From Oasisia sp. SBJ-2009 (lineage: Eukaryota > Annelida > Polychaeta > Sabellida > Siboglinidae): DNA of 64,000 nt. Positions 1 to 54,900 of this stretch are shown here, piece after piece (the first letter of the stretch is position 1; each line of letters begins with the position of its first letter). The translations under genes and the position numbers were made by a program. Location: assembly GCA_964017155.1 (NCBI GenBank), contig OZ024856.1, positions 3,537,201-3,601,200 of the forward strand, in the 5' to 3' direction. Under the pieces are notes generated by a model. It was not told the DNA's origin and made no database searches. It saw nothing but the letters and a program-made list of their open reading frames with translations.

Positions 1-564
1 AATGGGATGTTGTTGGATGTTGTCATTTATTGTTGTGTAATCTGAGTACACGGAGCATGTGGTGTGACATTTAGACAAATATGCTTTGTTATGTTTCTAA
101 GGACCAGTGGTAAGGTATTGAACACACTAATTATTTCAGAATATGTTTCTTTTGATAAGAGTTTTAAATTATTCATTAGAAATTAGTTGCATGGTGGCAC
201 ATTAAAGTGTTAATGCATGATATTTGATGACGATTATGCCATTTTGACAATGTTTACGCAACCTATATGTTTTTCTTGCAGCAGTAACAATTGTGTGATA
301 TTGTGAACAGTCTTCTTATGTCCTGTAGTAGATAGACCTTACTAACTACTAACCTGTGGGGAATAAAAAATATACAAATCCTTCATGGGGTTAAAGGTGA
401 ACCCCTAAAAGTTTGGCATTCAAGATAGGAAGTATTAATATACCTGGTTATTGAACTTGAGATTGACGAATGTGACTTGAAGTAGGATAGTTGAACCAGA
501 GACAAAGAGAGTATTAAAACGACATCCTATTGTCAATGTTGTACACATTGTCCATGTTGACAAC
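1..564. other. Intronic sequence at the window start
   Basis: AT-rich DNA with no recognisable exon, tRNA or repeat. It is taken as part of the pecanex intron upstream of the first visible exon, because that exon begins in mid-codon after an AG. Confidence 0.5.
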
Positions 565-1585
565 AGTTGATGGTGATGTGACACTGACAGTGGATGGTGA
601 TGTGACACTGACAGTGGATGGTGATGTGACACTGACAGTGGATGGTGATGTGACACTGACAGTCGATGGTGATGTGACACTGACAGTCGATGCTGATGTG
701 ACACTGACAATTGATGGTGATGTGACACTGACAGTCGATGCTGATGTGACACTGACAGTCGATGCTGATGTGACACTGACAGTCGATGGTGATGTGACAC
801 TGACAGTCGATGGTGATGTGACACTGACAGTCGATGCTGATGTGACACTGACAATTGATGGTGATGTGACACTGACAGTCGATGGTGATGTGACACTGAC
901 AGTCGATGGTGATGTGACACTGACAGTTGATGGTGATGTGACACTGACAATTGATGGTGATGTGACACTGACAGTCGATGCTGATGTGACACTGACAATT
1001 GATGGTGATGTGACACTGACAGTTGATGGTGATGTGACACTGACAGTCGATGCTGATGTGACACTGACAGTCGATGGTGATTTGACACTGACAGTCGATG
1101 GTGATGTGACACTGACAGTTGATGCTGATGTGACACTGACAGTCGATGCTGATGTGACACTGACAGTCGATGCTGATGTGACACTGACAATTGATGGTGA
1201 TATGACACTGACAGTCGATGGTGATGTGACACTGACAGTCGATGGTGATGTGACACTGACAGTTGATGGTGATGTGACACTGACAATTGATGGTGATGTG
1301 ACACTGACAGTCGATGCTGATGTGACACTGACAATTGATGGTGATGTGACACTGACAGTTGATGGTGATGTGACACTGACAGTTGATGCTGATGTGACAC
1401 TGACAGTCGATGGTGATGTGACACTGACAGTCGATGGTGATGTGACACTGACAGTTGATGGTGATGTGACACTGACAGTCGATGCTAATGTGACACTGAC
1501 AGTCGATGCTGATGTGACACTGACAGTTGATGATGATGTGACACAGACAGTTGATGCTGATGTGACACTGACAGTTGATGGTCAT
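565..1585 (+). repeat. 24-bp minisatellite, about 42 units
   Basis: Each unit reads GATGSTGATGTGACACTGAC plus AGTC, AGTT, AGTG or AATT. Units differ mainly at two positions: GGT/GCT, and the last four bases. Because 24 is a multiple of 3 and the unit lacks stops, long open frames appear on both strands (TVDGDVTL/TVDADVTL on +; HxHxLSVS-type and CHITINCQ-type on -). There are no splice signals or non-repeat coding context, so I treat it as an intronic array. Confidence 0.95.
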
Positions 1586-1852
1586 GGAAATATGTAGCAG
1601 GATGTAACATATTGTGAATTCAAAAGAAAGGTGTTTTTATTGCCTTTAAGGGAAGGTCTGGCAGCTTGATAGGACCTGTCTAAGTGTATGATTATAATGG
1701 TTCGTACCGAAGCAATACAGTATGTCTTACTGAATAAAAAATACAGAATTTTTATTCTTAACCCCCATTTCCATGGCAACCAATAAATGTGTGCATAAAA
1801 ATATGGCATGTTGTGGAGACACTGTTCTATGTAGTCTGATGGTTGTCAACAG

Positions 1853-44193
<42,341 letters not shown>

Positions 44194-47100
44194 CGTCATC
44201 AAAACGGTGAAATATTGTCCAGGTGCTATGCTAAGCAGTAACGACTTGGGTTTCATGAATTGGTTGTCACGGGGGGATGGAGAAATCAGGACTCAGGTGC
44301 AAACATTTGGGTGGGTCCGACTTTAGTATTGTCAATTTGGGGTGGGTCGATTGTCAGTGCATATATTTTGCCAATAATGTTTACCGCTATAAAAAATTGG
44401 AAAAGATTCCAGTGTACGATTGGAAGGTGGTGGTTTTTAAATCATGGTTCCTCCAATCCGCCCCTCGGAAATATCAACTGGTTCCTTACTTAGCCCATTC
44501 TGTTGGCGCAGCTAATAGCCATTTTCATTACCTTGTGGCTGTTATAAACGTGACTTTAGTAGTGTAAAAGTCCCAGTGAGACTAGCAGTCTCTATATGCC
44601 TGCATGTTGTCAGTGATCTAATGTGTAGCAAGGCGTTCACAAACGTGTATTAAACCGGGCTAGGAAGTCATCACTATATACTTTCAATTAACAAAGTCCT
44701 CACATGGGTTATAGACTTCCATTTGGGCAGCTGAGAACACACGTTCAGATGTGATCACTTGTCTGTCAAGTTGTCGAATCCTTTCCATTGTGCAATCTGG
44801 AGAGATGGGATTTTGTCTTAGAATGCTGGTGAAATTATTGTGATCTATACCTTGATGTGATAAAACGGTGAGAAAATCCTACGCGAAATGTGAGCATGTT
44901 ATCTATGTATCTAAGTCTCACGATCTGTAAATATATGGGATGCCAATACTGCAACTTGGGGTCTAGCAGGTTGAGTTAACGCAAACTGCTGCCTCAATGT
45001 GGACAAGTGTATAACATCATTGTCCATCCGGTTATAAGCAGTATTCAATTTGCAATTTGTCTCTTTTTTTAAAGTGTTTTTTGTTTTCATTATAAAGTTT
45101 GCATTCCATGTAAGATTTTTTTTTAAACATATTCAGTATTTGTAAACTTTGTTTTGTGCTGCATATGTAAGAACATGTGCTAGGTAACATGATTTTGATG
45201 ATGTCTAAGATTTAGACACAGGTTTTGTGATTGAAACAAAGTGCAGCACTGCCTAGCTTGAAGTGCCAACCATCTCGAATGAACACAGATTTTTTAAGAG
45301 GGTAATAATTATGAGCTTATGAAAATTGGTGCATCCATTTAGGGTTCAAGTGAATAAAATTTATGTTTCCAGTTATGTACTCTCAAAGTTTACGGTTTGG
45401 TAGGACAGATTGTTTTTTCTACTGAATATTTTAGCATAGATTAAAATATAAATTCTTTGTATTTTCGTTACAAAGATGTCACTGACTGCTTTTTCAAAGT
45501 AATACGAGGATAACATTTTTTCAGTATATTTGTAGTGGCAGATTTCTGGTTTTCCTTATGCTTGGATTTATGCAGGGTCACAAATAAATTACCTGTTGTC
45601 ATGTGAAAATGTTCAGACCTGGAGGTTCAGTAACTGGAAACAGAAATGTTATTCTGAAAAGAATAAATATACGATTTTGGGACCATTTCATGAAACGATC
45701 CATGTCTAAGCACCTTAGCTGTGGACCATTTTCATAATATGCACCCGTACAATATTGGGGGGTAATACTTGATCCAAATGACTCATCATGTTACCGTGGT
45801 AACAGCCAAATGGAGACTATAATGTACACAGAAATGGAAAAATTATCAAGTTTCAACGATTCATTTCTTTTGCCAAAATATATCTATTTTATCATGTGTA
45901 GCGATTCACCAAAGGCACTCTTATATTATAATATAAATAGGAGGAAGTTGCCTTTCTTCAAATAGCTGTGTGTGCAAATGTTGGTGTGTATGAAGGCAGA
46001 TATTTGTGCATTTGTAAGTGGCTCATATATGTTGGTCAATCTTAGTTTTCTAATCAACCAAATTAATTACTCAGTGAAGAATATGAATGAAACCACAGAA
46101 GTCACTATCAAAACCAGTATTGTAATGTGTAGGTCAAATTGGTTGCCATAACGTATTTATTCAGGAATATTATGTTAAGTGGACTGTCTGCGATTGTCAT
46201 TATGTGTCTGACGAATTTGTTTGGTCATTAGTAGTTAGAGGTTGTACTTTATGAACCATTAAATAACATGCCCTGAGTGTGTAATTACTGGGGTGGGGGT
46301 GACAGCTAGACGCGTCACCTTCCGTGTCATTTAATGTGTTCTCTGTTGATCTCAAAATGTACATAAGATGTTCTGGTAACGTGAAAGTGTATCGAGTCAT
46401 TGGGAGTCTGGATTGAGTGGATACAGGAACAGACAGGTATCCTGCTTGTATCTGTGTTATAAGTGAACATGTCATTTTGTAGTCTTGTTTTCTCACTCAT
46501 TTGAGTGGCAGTCGACTGCTGATTATTTCATTGTCACCATCATAAAATTAAAAATGCCTAAACAGTGACTTGTTTAATAAGTCACTTAGGTCTTTATTTT
46601 TAAATGTCGAAACATGTACTGTATTCTAGAGTTTTACCCATGTTACGATGCTATGCGTTTAACAAGGCTGGTTCATGTTCGAGGACAACTTGTAATCATG
46701 TGTATTTTTTGTGTTGGCGACACAGCATTGTAAGAAAGCTGCTATAAGTCTGCTGTGAATATTTGGATGCAGAGAAACGCTTCATCCAACAAAAATGTGT
46801 GTGGGCGTGAACGGTCCAGTCTATTCGGGATTCACTCGTCGTGTACATATACATTTGTTATGTAATGTTATATTGCTGTTTGTAAGTATACCACATTCAG
46901 GTGCTGACAAACCTTTACAAGCGATGGTGTGATATTTGCAAGTAGTCTACTAAGGCAGAGCCTCGTGGTTCCGAGACATGTCTGTCTCGTCACAATGTTG
47001 TCTGCCATTTAGACTCGTCTACTGGTATTTGTAACAAGAAGATCAATGCAAGTAACTCATTTCTATTCCGAATTTTGATAATGTACTGTGATGACGTACT

Positions 47101-47665
47101 TAGAAATGTTCTTAATTAAGCTCAAGTTACTAACTAAAATTACCCAGCCGGCAACTGTTCTATTGCAAGTAGACAAATAGACCAGTTAATGGTGATTTGT
47201 AATCTTCAGCAAAGCTGGTGCGGTCTACTTGTAACCATCAGGGTTGGGGTACACTGTGTAAAGATTGCAGCCATCCGGTGGTCCATCAAAACAGCGATAA
47301 ATAGAGCAATCCTTAGTGGTTGGATATAGTTATTTTTCTTGTGGAGAATGGATGTGTAATATTCTCCAAATAAATCAAATAATCCATAGTGATACATAAT
47401 ATATGTCTATGGCATGTTGCATATTAGTACTGGAGATTTCTGGGAAGTTTAATATTTCAGCCAACGATTTCTGTGGGAGAACATGAAAGGTGTAAATAAT
47501 TATTCTTGTCCAATGCCACCTGTGCTATTTCGACTGACGTAGCACAACTTTGATAATGTACATTTAATCTGTGTCCCAGTCACTTTATAGTCATGTAATA
47601 TTATCTGATTTCACCAGTTTTGTAATATGTGTATAGTGTACAGAATAAAGTATATTCATTGTCAA
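44194..47665 (+). other. PCNX: Probable pecanex 3' UTR
   Basis: No further coding exon is seen. Several AATAAA hexamers occur (about 45353, 45586, 45664, 47644), so alternative ends are possible. The length of about 3.5 kb is inferred from the last signal only. Confidence 0.5.
47644..47649 (+). promoter_or_regulatory. Candidate pecanex poly(A) signal
   Basis: AATAAA in gtacagAATAAAgtatattc, followed within 60 bp by T/GT-rich sequence (ctgttctttttgtggtttg). Confidence 0.5.
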
Positions 47666-47852
47666 TTTGGAGAACACTGTTCTTTTTGTGGTTTGCCAAA
47701 TGTGTGGGTGCCGTGGCTAAATGCAAAAAATGCAATGTAGGCTACATTTATCTACATGCTATCAGCATGCATGAATTTTCATCTATGACATCTACAAATG
47801 CAATGAATGAATACAAAACAAACAACCTAATACTGCTCATGTCCTCAGCTAT

Positions 47853-47858
47853 TTTATT
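47853..47858 (-). promoter_or_regulatory. Candidate phosphatase poly(A) signal
   Basis: On the - strand aaATAAAATAG-type sequence gives AATAAA, about 1.1 kb past the proposed stop. If used, the 3' ends of the two genes are about 200 bp apart. Confidence 0.4.
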
Positions 47859-47869
47859 TATATGAAATC

Positions 47870-48935
47870 CGTTAAACAACTCTAAACAGCACTACATGGG
47901 GGCAGTAGTTAGGTACCTCCACGGTCCCCGAAGGCCTCGACCTGGGAACAAACGAAACATGTAAAAGTTGCCGAGAGGAGCCTGCAAAATGCAGCGCTCA
48001 CATCTCGCCCTATGAGGCGACCCGACAAGAGACTGTTTCGATACTGGTGAGGGGCAGCCCCGCATACAATAGACATGATCAAACATGGAAGAACTATATC
48101 GTCGGCCTGAAACAACAATTCAATGTCGTGGCATTCGATTAAACAACACAAATCTAACATGAGCACAACTAACACACATTTATATATATATATATATAGA
48201 TTTATGTATAATATATATATTTAATGTATGCATACAGTGGGGATCTGTGAGTGCAGATAAAACTGACGTGTGAAGGAACAATTAGGCTGTGGCCCGCCAT
48301 GTGGCATGGTACGGATCCAATACACAGCTTCCTGGGTGAGAAACTGCGGGCCTACTGCGGCAAAGCTGTGCCTGATACATCAAAACGCGCTGGTCACTGC
48401 AAAAGTATATACATCAACAGAACAGAAACTTGAAATCGGCGTGTGCATGGGGACAACGACGTCGACGGTCGTTAGACATCGTTGTCTCCTTGCTTACAAA
48501 TGTGCAGAAAAAAGAGGTGTGTTGCGAGTGGCGCAGCCAACGATGTGTGACCACCGTGCCATTCTCAGACACAAAACAAAGTCTGAAGTGTGAGCAACAC
48601 AAAAATATGATGTCATTCCTCGGTGATCGTTTGCACACCTCCTGTGGCACTGTGTGGTGTGTATGTGTGATCTGTACATGTGTTTGTGTGTGTTTGTTTG
48701 CGTGTGTGGTGCATCTGTTGTATGTGGTGTGCATGCGTACGTGCGTGTCTTTGCACTACCTGATACTAATTGTCCGATCTGCCAGAAACGTTGATGTCAT
48801 CGGCAGCAGACCAGTCAACTAGCGACTGTGTGAACATAACAACGCTGACTACAAGTCTTCATGAGGCGCTGCCGTCCTCACCACGAGGCACGCAGACGCC
48901 GAGTGAGATGATAACGATGGTTGTCTCTCCCAAAT
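47870..48935 (-). other. Possible phosphatase 3' UTR
   Basis: No convincing exon on either strand. It holds a short (TA)n tract (48180-48200) and a GT-rich stretch (48650-48750). Confidence 0.4.
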
Positions 48936-48974
48936 CTACTCCAGCCTTGTTGTCTTGTCACCGTCACCGTCGTC
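48936..48974 (-). CDS. PPM1A: PPM1 phosphatase probable terminal coding exon
   Basis: Acceptor aaggtgcag|GAC, phase 0, encoding [12 protein letters not shown] and TAG (48938-48936). The acidic tail resembles the DD-rich end of PPM1A. A second AG six bases upstream would add VQ. A competing acceptor at 49824 (cgttacag|GAATGA) would end the protein after one extra Glu (about 384 residues). I cannot decide without transcripts. Confidence 0.45.
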   Translation of the reverse strand, partial: DDGDGDKTTRLE

Positions 48975-51900
48975 CTGCACCTTCAGACACACAACGACAT
49001 CACTGTGGTCATTCACACGCATAAATCACAATTACGTAATCAAACAACAAATGTAAATGCAATCTGCGTTTTAAATAAGTTTGAAAACAAAATTTACGAA
49101 TGTGAAATGTTTAATACTAGGCACACGCCTACTGATTTTCAACACACACCTACCGACTAGTTGGCTTAAACTCAGTTGACTGCAGTCGGTAGGTGTGTGC
49201 TGAAATTTAGGCTGATGGTCGGCCTTATTCCGCCAACTAACGCCAATTCAAATGTTGAATCGGCAGTCGTCACTAATCTGCAGTCGGCGTTAGATAAGGA
49301 TGTATCCATTATGTCCGCAGTTTTATTCCGTAACACGACGGTCAGTGGTAACTTGGCGAATAAGAAGGCAAGGCGCGATCATATGATAGATCTCGACATA
49401 AGGTTATGCCCGCATCTTTTTTTAGTTTTCAATCAAAGCCAATGCAAATTTTTTTATTTTCATTTTTTTCATATTTTACTAACATGGCGAATAACTAACA
49501 TTTTACAAAGAGATCAATTGTATTCTATCATATAAGTCATTGGTCATCATCATTTTATATCGCTTATATGTAAAGACAGCGCCATAAATAAACATGATAC
49601 TTGTAGCTTATTGGCACCTGATTAACATAAAACATTTAACTTAAAAAAGCTGACAATGCAAATACAAAGAGAATACATAATCAAAATGAATAGCAATCAA
49701 TCATTCATCTCCTATAACTCACAATAATACTATCATGCCGAACTTAGCCTAGTGCAGGATGCAAGAGACACCCACCTAGATGTGGCTTGTCAGAGGAAAC
49801 ATGCCACCGTGTGTGTGTCATTCCTGTAACGAAATCGCACAATTATAAACACACAGCAACATACAATGAAAGTGTACTATGAAAGAAATACAACTGTGCA
49901 CATTATTTTTACTCAAAGATCAACCAGTCCTGCACAAATTCCTGGATTTACAAATATATGGTTACAAACAACACAGACTTTTACCCTTAACCAAAGCCAA
50001 TAAAATATTATTTTCAAGGCATAGTTTATCTGGAATATAGAAATATTCAAAATTTCACAAGCAGAAAACAGAAGATTATAAAAACAATACTTCTTTAAAC
50101 AATACAGATTTTACATAACCATTCAGTCTAGCCAGTGGGACTGTGGTTATCACATTTCTACTAGCAAACACAGTATCACGTATAATTGTATACAAAACTG
50201 TACTCTCCACAAGGAAAGGCACCAAGTGTTACATAAATGCTAGAGCTGTGTGTAGTCTGACAACTGATGAGTAATAAAGAATAAATTGTTGATGGGGAAA
50301 TTGTTAAGCATGCACTGAGTCACTAAAATATCACCACATCTGAAGTGGTTTGCATACAAATCTCCATGGATTGCTGAATGATTTGCCTCAATGCTAAAGC
50401 CTAAAATCTAAAGTGCATAATACATGCTGTAATATCATTTGCAAATTTGAGATCTTTAGTATGATTTACATAATGTTATATTTATTTGCAATATTAATAA
50501 GAAACACATACATCCATCACCAAAAATGACCTATAGTTTCATGCACAGTTAAAAGCCACTGGTAAACTTTTATCAGTTAAATTTTATAAATGGTTAGCCA
50601 ATCAAAAATAGGAGATACTCACGGATTCATTTTTCGGAGGGATTAACCTATTAACAATTTGTTCGATTGTGGTTCGTCTGAAAAGGAAACAGCAATAACT
50701 GAACTAATATATCATTAGACTGTATATATGTCAAACAGTATTTGAATATCAGATAAACAACAAACACCACCGTCCTAATTTCATGGGGGTTACAACAATC
50801 GGGTCACTCATAACGAGTTCTAGAGGAAGCTCTTTAAACTGGACACTTCAGACCTCGGTGTGTAAGCACGTGCCTGTTTACATGTGCACGTGGGTTAACA
50901 GTTTGACCACACAAATGGACTGTGCACATGACGTACATATTAGTGTAGTGAAATGTTATTCTCGCTAAAGCATGTCCAGACGCTGAGGTTTCTAGATTAA
51001 CCAGTTTCCACTGCGTTCACACAGTCCTGTACAAAAATAAAACATGTATTTCAGTAGGACATTTAGATTTGTTCCTGTTAAATATGAAACAGAGGACAAA
51101 TCCTACACAATTGCTGAATGTAAAAATTAACGAATGAAACAATGATAAGACTTTGGAGCTTATTTGTCGAAGATGAGTACGACGTTTCGACCTGTCATCT
51201 ACAGGCCTTTGTTCACGTAATGGTGTCACGTGTCATCAGTATGTGAACAAGGCCTGTAGATGACGGGTCGAAACATGGTACTCATCTTCAACAAATAAGT
51301 TCCAAAGTAAGTTAAGTTATACTACAATAAACCATTCTTGGAGCCATGAACAATATATTCACAAATGATAAGACTGCGTTAACCGCACTCACTTGGCACT
51401 GAGACCACCGCCAGGTGGCAGGCCGTCGATTTCTTCTACGGACAACAGGTGCATGATGTAGGGTAAGACTCCGCCATCTGGTGGTTCTGAATGCTCAATA
51501 ATCTCTACAACAGAAGGACACAATCAACAACACTGTTCCAACGGGTCAAACCATGTCATCCAGGGCCATTTTATTTTGGGGAAAACACTGAGAAAAAAAC
51601 GTATCATTTATAATAATGAGATGTTTTCAAACAATTAGTACCAAGTTACATTAATGTCACGTTACAAGTGAAGTACGATTTTTTCCAATAACAGGCTCCA
51701 GTGCATCGGTATTTGGTACAAGGGTTGATTAGATTGTGGAAAAAAGCAAATAATTTGGTTAGTTAACTTAATCTAGTTAGTTAATTTAATTGAAGTTGAT
51801 ACATTCATTTTACATTTTCATCGTTTTGGTGGGTACAGTCATCTTGTTGCTCATTCAGTCACACTTTGTATGTGTTCATGTTCACTTTAAAAATCCGGGT

Positions 51901-54900
51901 CAAAATTATCCTATGCTACATTCTAACAAAACTGCTATACAACTTAGTGGTAAAGCATGCCCTGGAAAGCAGGAAAGCTTTGATTTGACTAAGTATGACA
52001 TGACACCTTTAACTTTTGTCTCTAGCCTCGCGTCCAACAATGCCTCCTTCTTCTGTGCTTCCTCTGACACTTTGGGCGCTCCCTCGAAGGCGATGATCAC
52101 AATGCTCATGTTATCTCGACTGCCCTAAAACACAACACAATTCTGCTTTTAAAAACTCAATATATCATCACCAAACCCTGCCATGTAGGCAACAGATGTC
52201 TACGTCTTCACAATAAACAAACACGCAAGAGAACGACTACTCAATACATACATAAGTAATGACAAAGAAGCCTTCCAGCAAAGTGGCAACTGCAACACTA
52301 TCAACATGGGAAACACATCTTTGGGGTGGTAAATAACTTTGTAAAGTTCCCAGAATATAATATTTATCTGGTGGATGGAGGCCATCACCATGGCTTATTG
52401 TCTTGTCACTGCATATAACTCCAGAATCCTGACGGAAGCATAATTGACAATATTATATACATGAAATGTGCTTTGTTCCTTAAATCTAGTCTAACTTGTC
52501 TTTACTTAACTCTTTTAATTATAACATTATGTTTACACTATAAAGCTACGCATGCTAGAAAACACAAAAAAAGAAAAAAGATCCCAAATGAAGATTGGAG
52601 TCTCCTGGACTCCTGTCAATTAAAGTCCTATGAAAATTAATGCATGTAGTTAAAAAAAAGTAAAGGCAAGGTCTTATATAGCGCAGTATCCAGTCTTCAG
52701 GACCGTTCAAAGCGCTTTACACTTTACTTCCCTGACAGACCTGTTCACTCAGACACCATCTCGGCTTCTCTGGGAAGCATCCAGCCATATGCTGCAATTA
52801 CCCGAGGTAATGCACGAAGGCTGCTCATACACATATCCACCACTATCTATAGCCAGGTACTCATTTATAGAGCTGAGTGGACTGGAGCAATGTACAGTGT
52901 AGAGTGAAAAAACTTGCCCAAGGTTTTAACACCGCAGCACAGGATTCGAACCTGGGTTCTCGTAGTCAAGAGTCTGAAGCTCTAACTCTGAGCCACTGCG
53001 CTCTAGCTACAGTGCGACTGTCAGCATCTGTCATTTAGCTTAGTTAGATCTCTTTGTTCAACCATCTATCCAGTAAGTAACTGACTTCAGTACTCGTACT
53101 CATCACGTAGTATTCTGGTTTCAGGATTGATGAAACTTTACAGTACATTCCATCCATCAGTGTCGATGTTGGAATGTTACTTATGTCACTGCTTCAGAGT
53201 TTGCAGAAAAATAGCACCATGCATATTACTCAACCCATAGCCATTTATAGACGATGGCCTCAGGAGAAACTTGACCAATTAACTGCTGTAACACACCTGG
53301 TGTGGGGAGACTGGGAGAGGGTTTTGTGGGTTCTGGTTTCTTGTCTAGAAAGTGTATACTGTGTCGCATGAAATAGCCAATACCTAGACAGTAACTTGTT
53401 GAAATAACTGCCCTCCCGCAATGGCGATTCGCTTTGTGATGATCAATCTTTGTCCAGCTGTGCATGCAACAGCTAGCTCACTTACTGCTGGTTCCTTAAC
53501 CTCATGGACCCTAACCCCGATCCTTTGGGGGTTTGACACTAATCACTAGATTTTTACGCAGTAACTCCATCAAATTATACCTGGATATAGACATTAGACA
53601 GGGGATTTGCTAACAGTTTGACACCAAATTTATATATAGTTACTAAGAAAAACTGTATTTCCTAGCAAAATGCATGGTTGACATCGGTGATACTTAAAAT
53701 GTATGTTCTGAGCTGTAAAAAATAATCGTGCATTAGCCCCAAAAGAAAACAAATTTTCATGTTTCTTGTCGGCCATCACACAACAATAATTTTGATGCCA
53801 TAGTGTTGGCAAATTTATTCTGATTCATGATACAATATCATTTTGTTTTGTACTTGCATGTGCTATATTCCACATAGTACTAGTTCTGATAGCAGTGACA
53901 TTAGCTGCACGTCCTGATTTGAGAAAAATAAGACCAACTTCTTAAGTGACAATATAGAAACCCATTTGAAGTATAAATATACTTTTTGTTACTCATAGAA
54001 GATAGTACCTTATATCTTGCAATGATATAATAACCGATAAGACGATTGCTTATAAATATGTATGAGTCACTAAGTGTTCTGATCAGATCGACACAACATG
54101 TGTAATATTACAAAAGTCATGTTATTAATTAGAAAGTATCATGTCAAAACTGACTGGAAGGAGTGACTGAAATAGAGTCCTAGATTACAATAATAAATGT
54201 AATAATGACAGTTTTCTTCATTATTACGAATTGTATTAAAAAAGTTGTTTATTTAAATACATTTAAAGAAAACCCGAATATTTTGTTTTAAAATTTGGAA
54301 TCCTTCTTCATCTGTGTGTACCCTATAAGCCTTGTGCACTTAATATGAAGGATACCTTTGGGCTTGTACAGCCATGCAAAGATGTCTTTTTAGAAATTAT
54401 AGGGAAATTGTCACAGTAATAATCAATGCATCGTTATCATATTCGTGTGCTACAGAGGCGACTGGGAGTGTTTTCAGCAACTGTCACGGCCGCTAATGAG
54501 ACAGCGTGCTGAGAGGCTGACACCTGTCTCCATCATTAGCAGACTGTGATGGGATACTTGGTACCTGGTTAGTGTCAGGGAGAAAACGTTCCAGCGGCCG
54601 CTGGCAGAAATGACAGCTCTGTGAGCCTAGAACATTCACAGAGACCACAGGTCTGACCACGGACCCAGCACTTCAGGTTATGTAGGCCACGGAGCAATGG
54701 GTGGCCAGGGAGCTAACATCAATGAGAAACATGACGATAGAAACAGCAGAGCTAGTATCTCACTAGAGTACAGTTGATAAATTCACTAGTAATATTTAAA
54801 GTTAATACTTCAGCATAACTTATTTGCCAATTCAGCCCAATTGCCACCCTATACTGCCATACTGGGCCTGCAATGCCATTATTAGGCACTATACTATACT

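Noticed and set aside
435..1597. Frames of about 350 codons on both strands (TVDGDVTL and HHHxLSVS repeats)
   Set aside because: Products of a 24-bp minisatellite whose length is a multiple of 3. No splice or start context links them to the pecanex frame.
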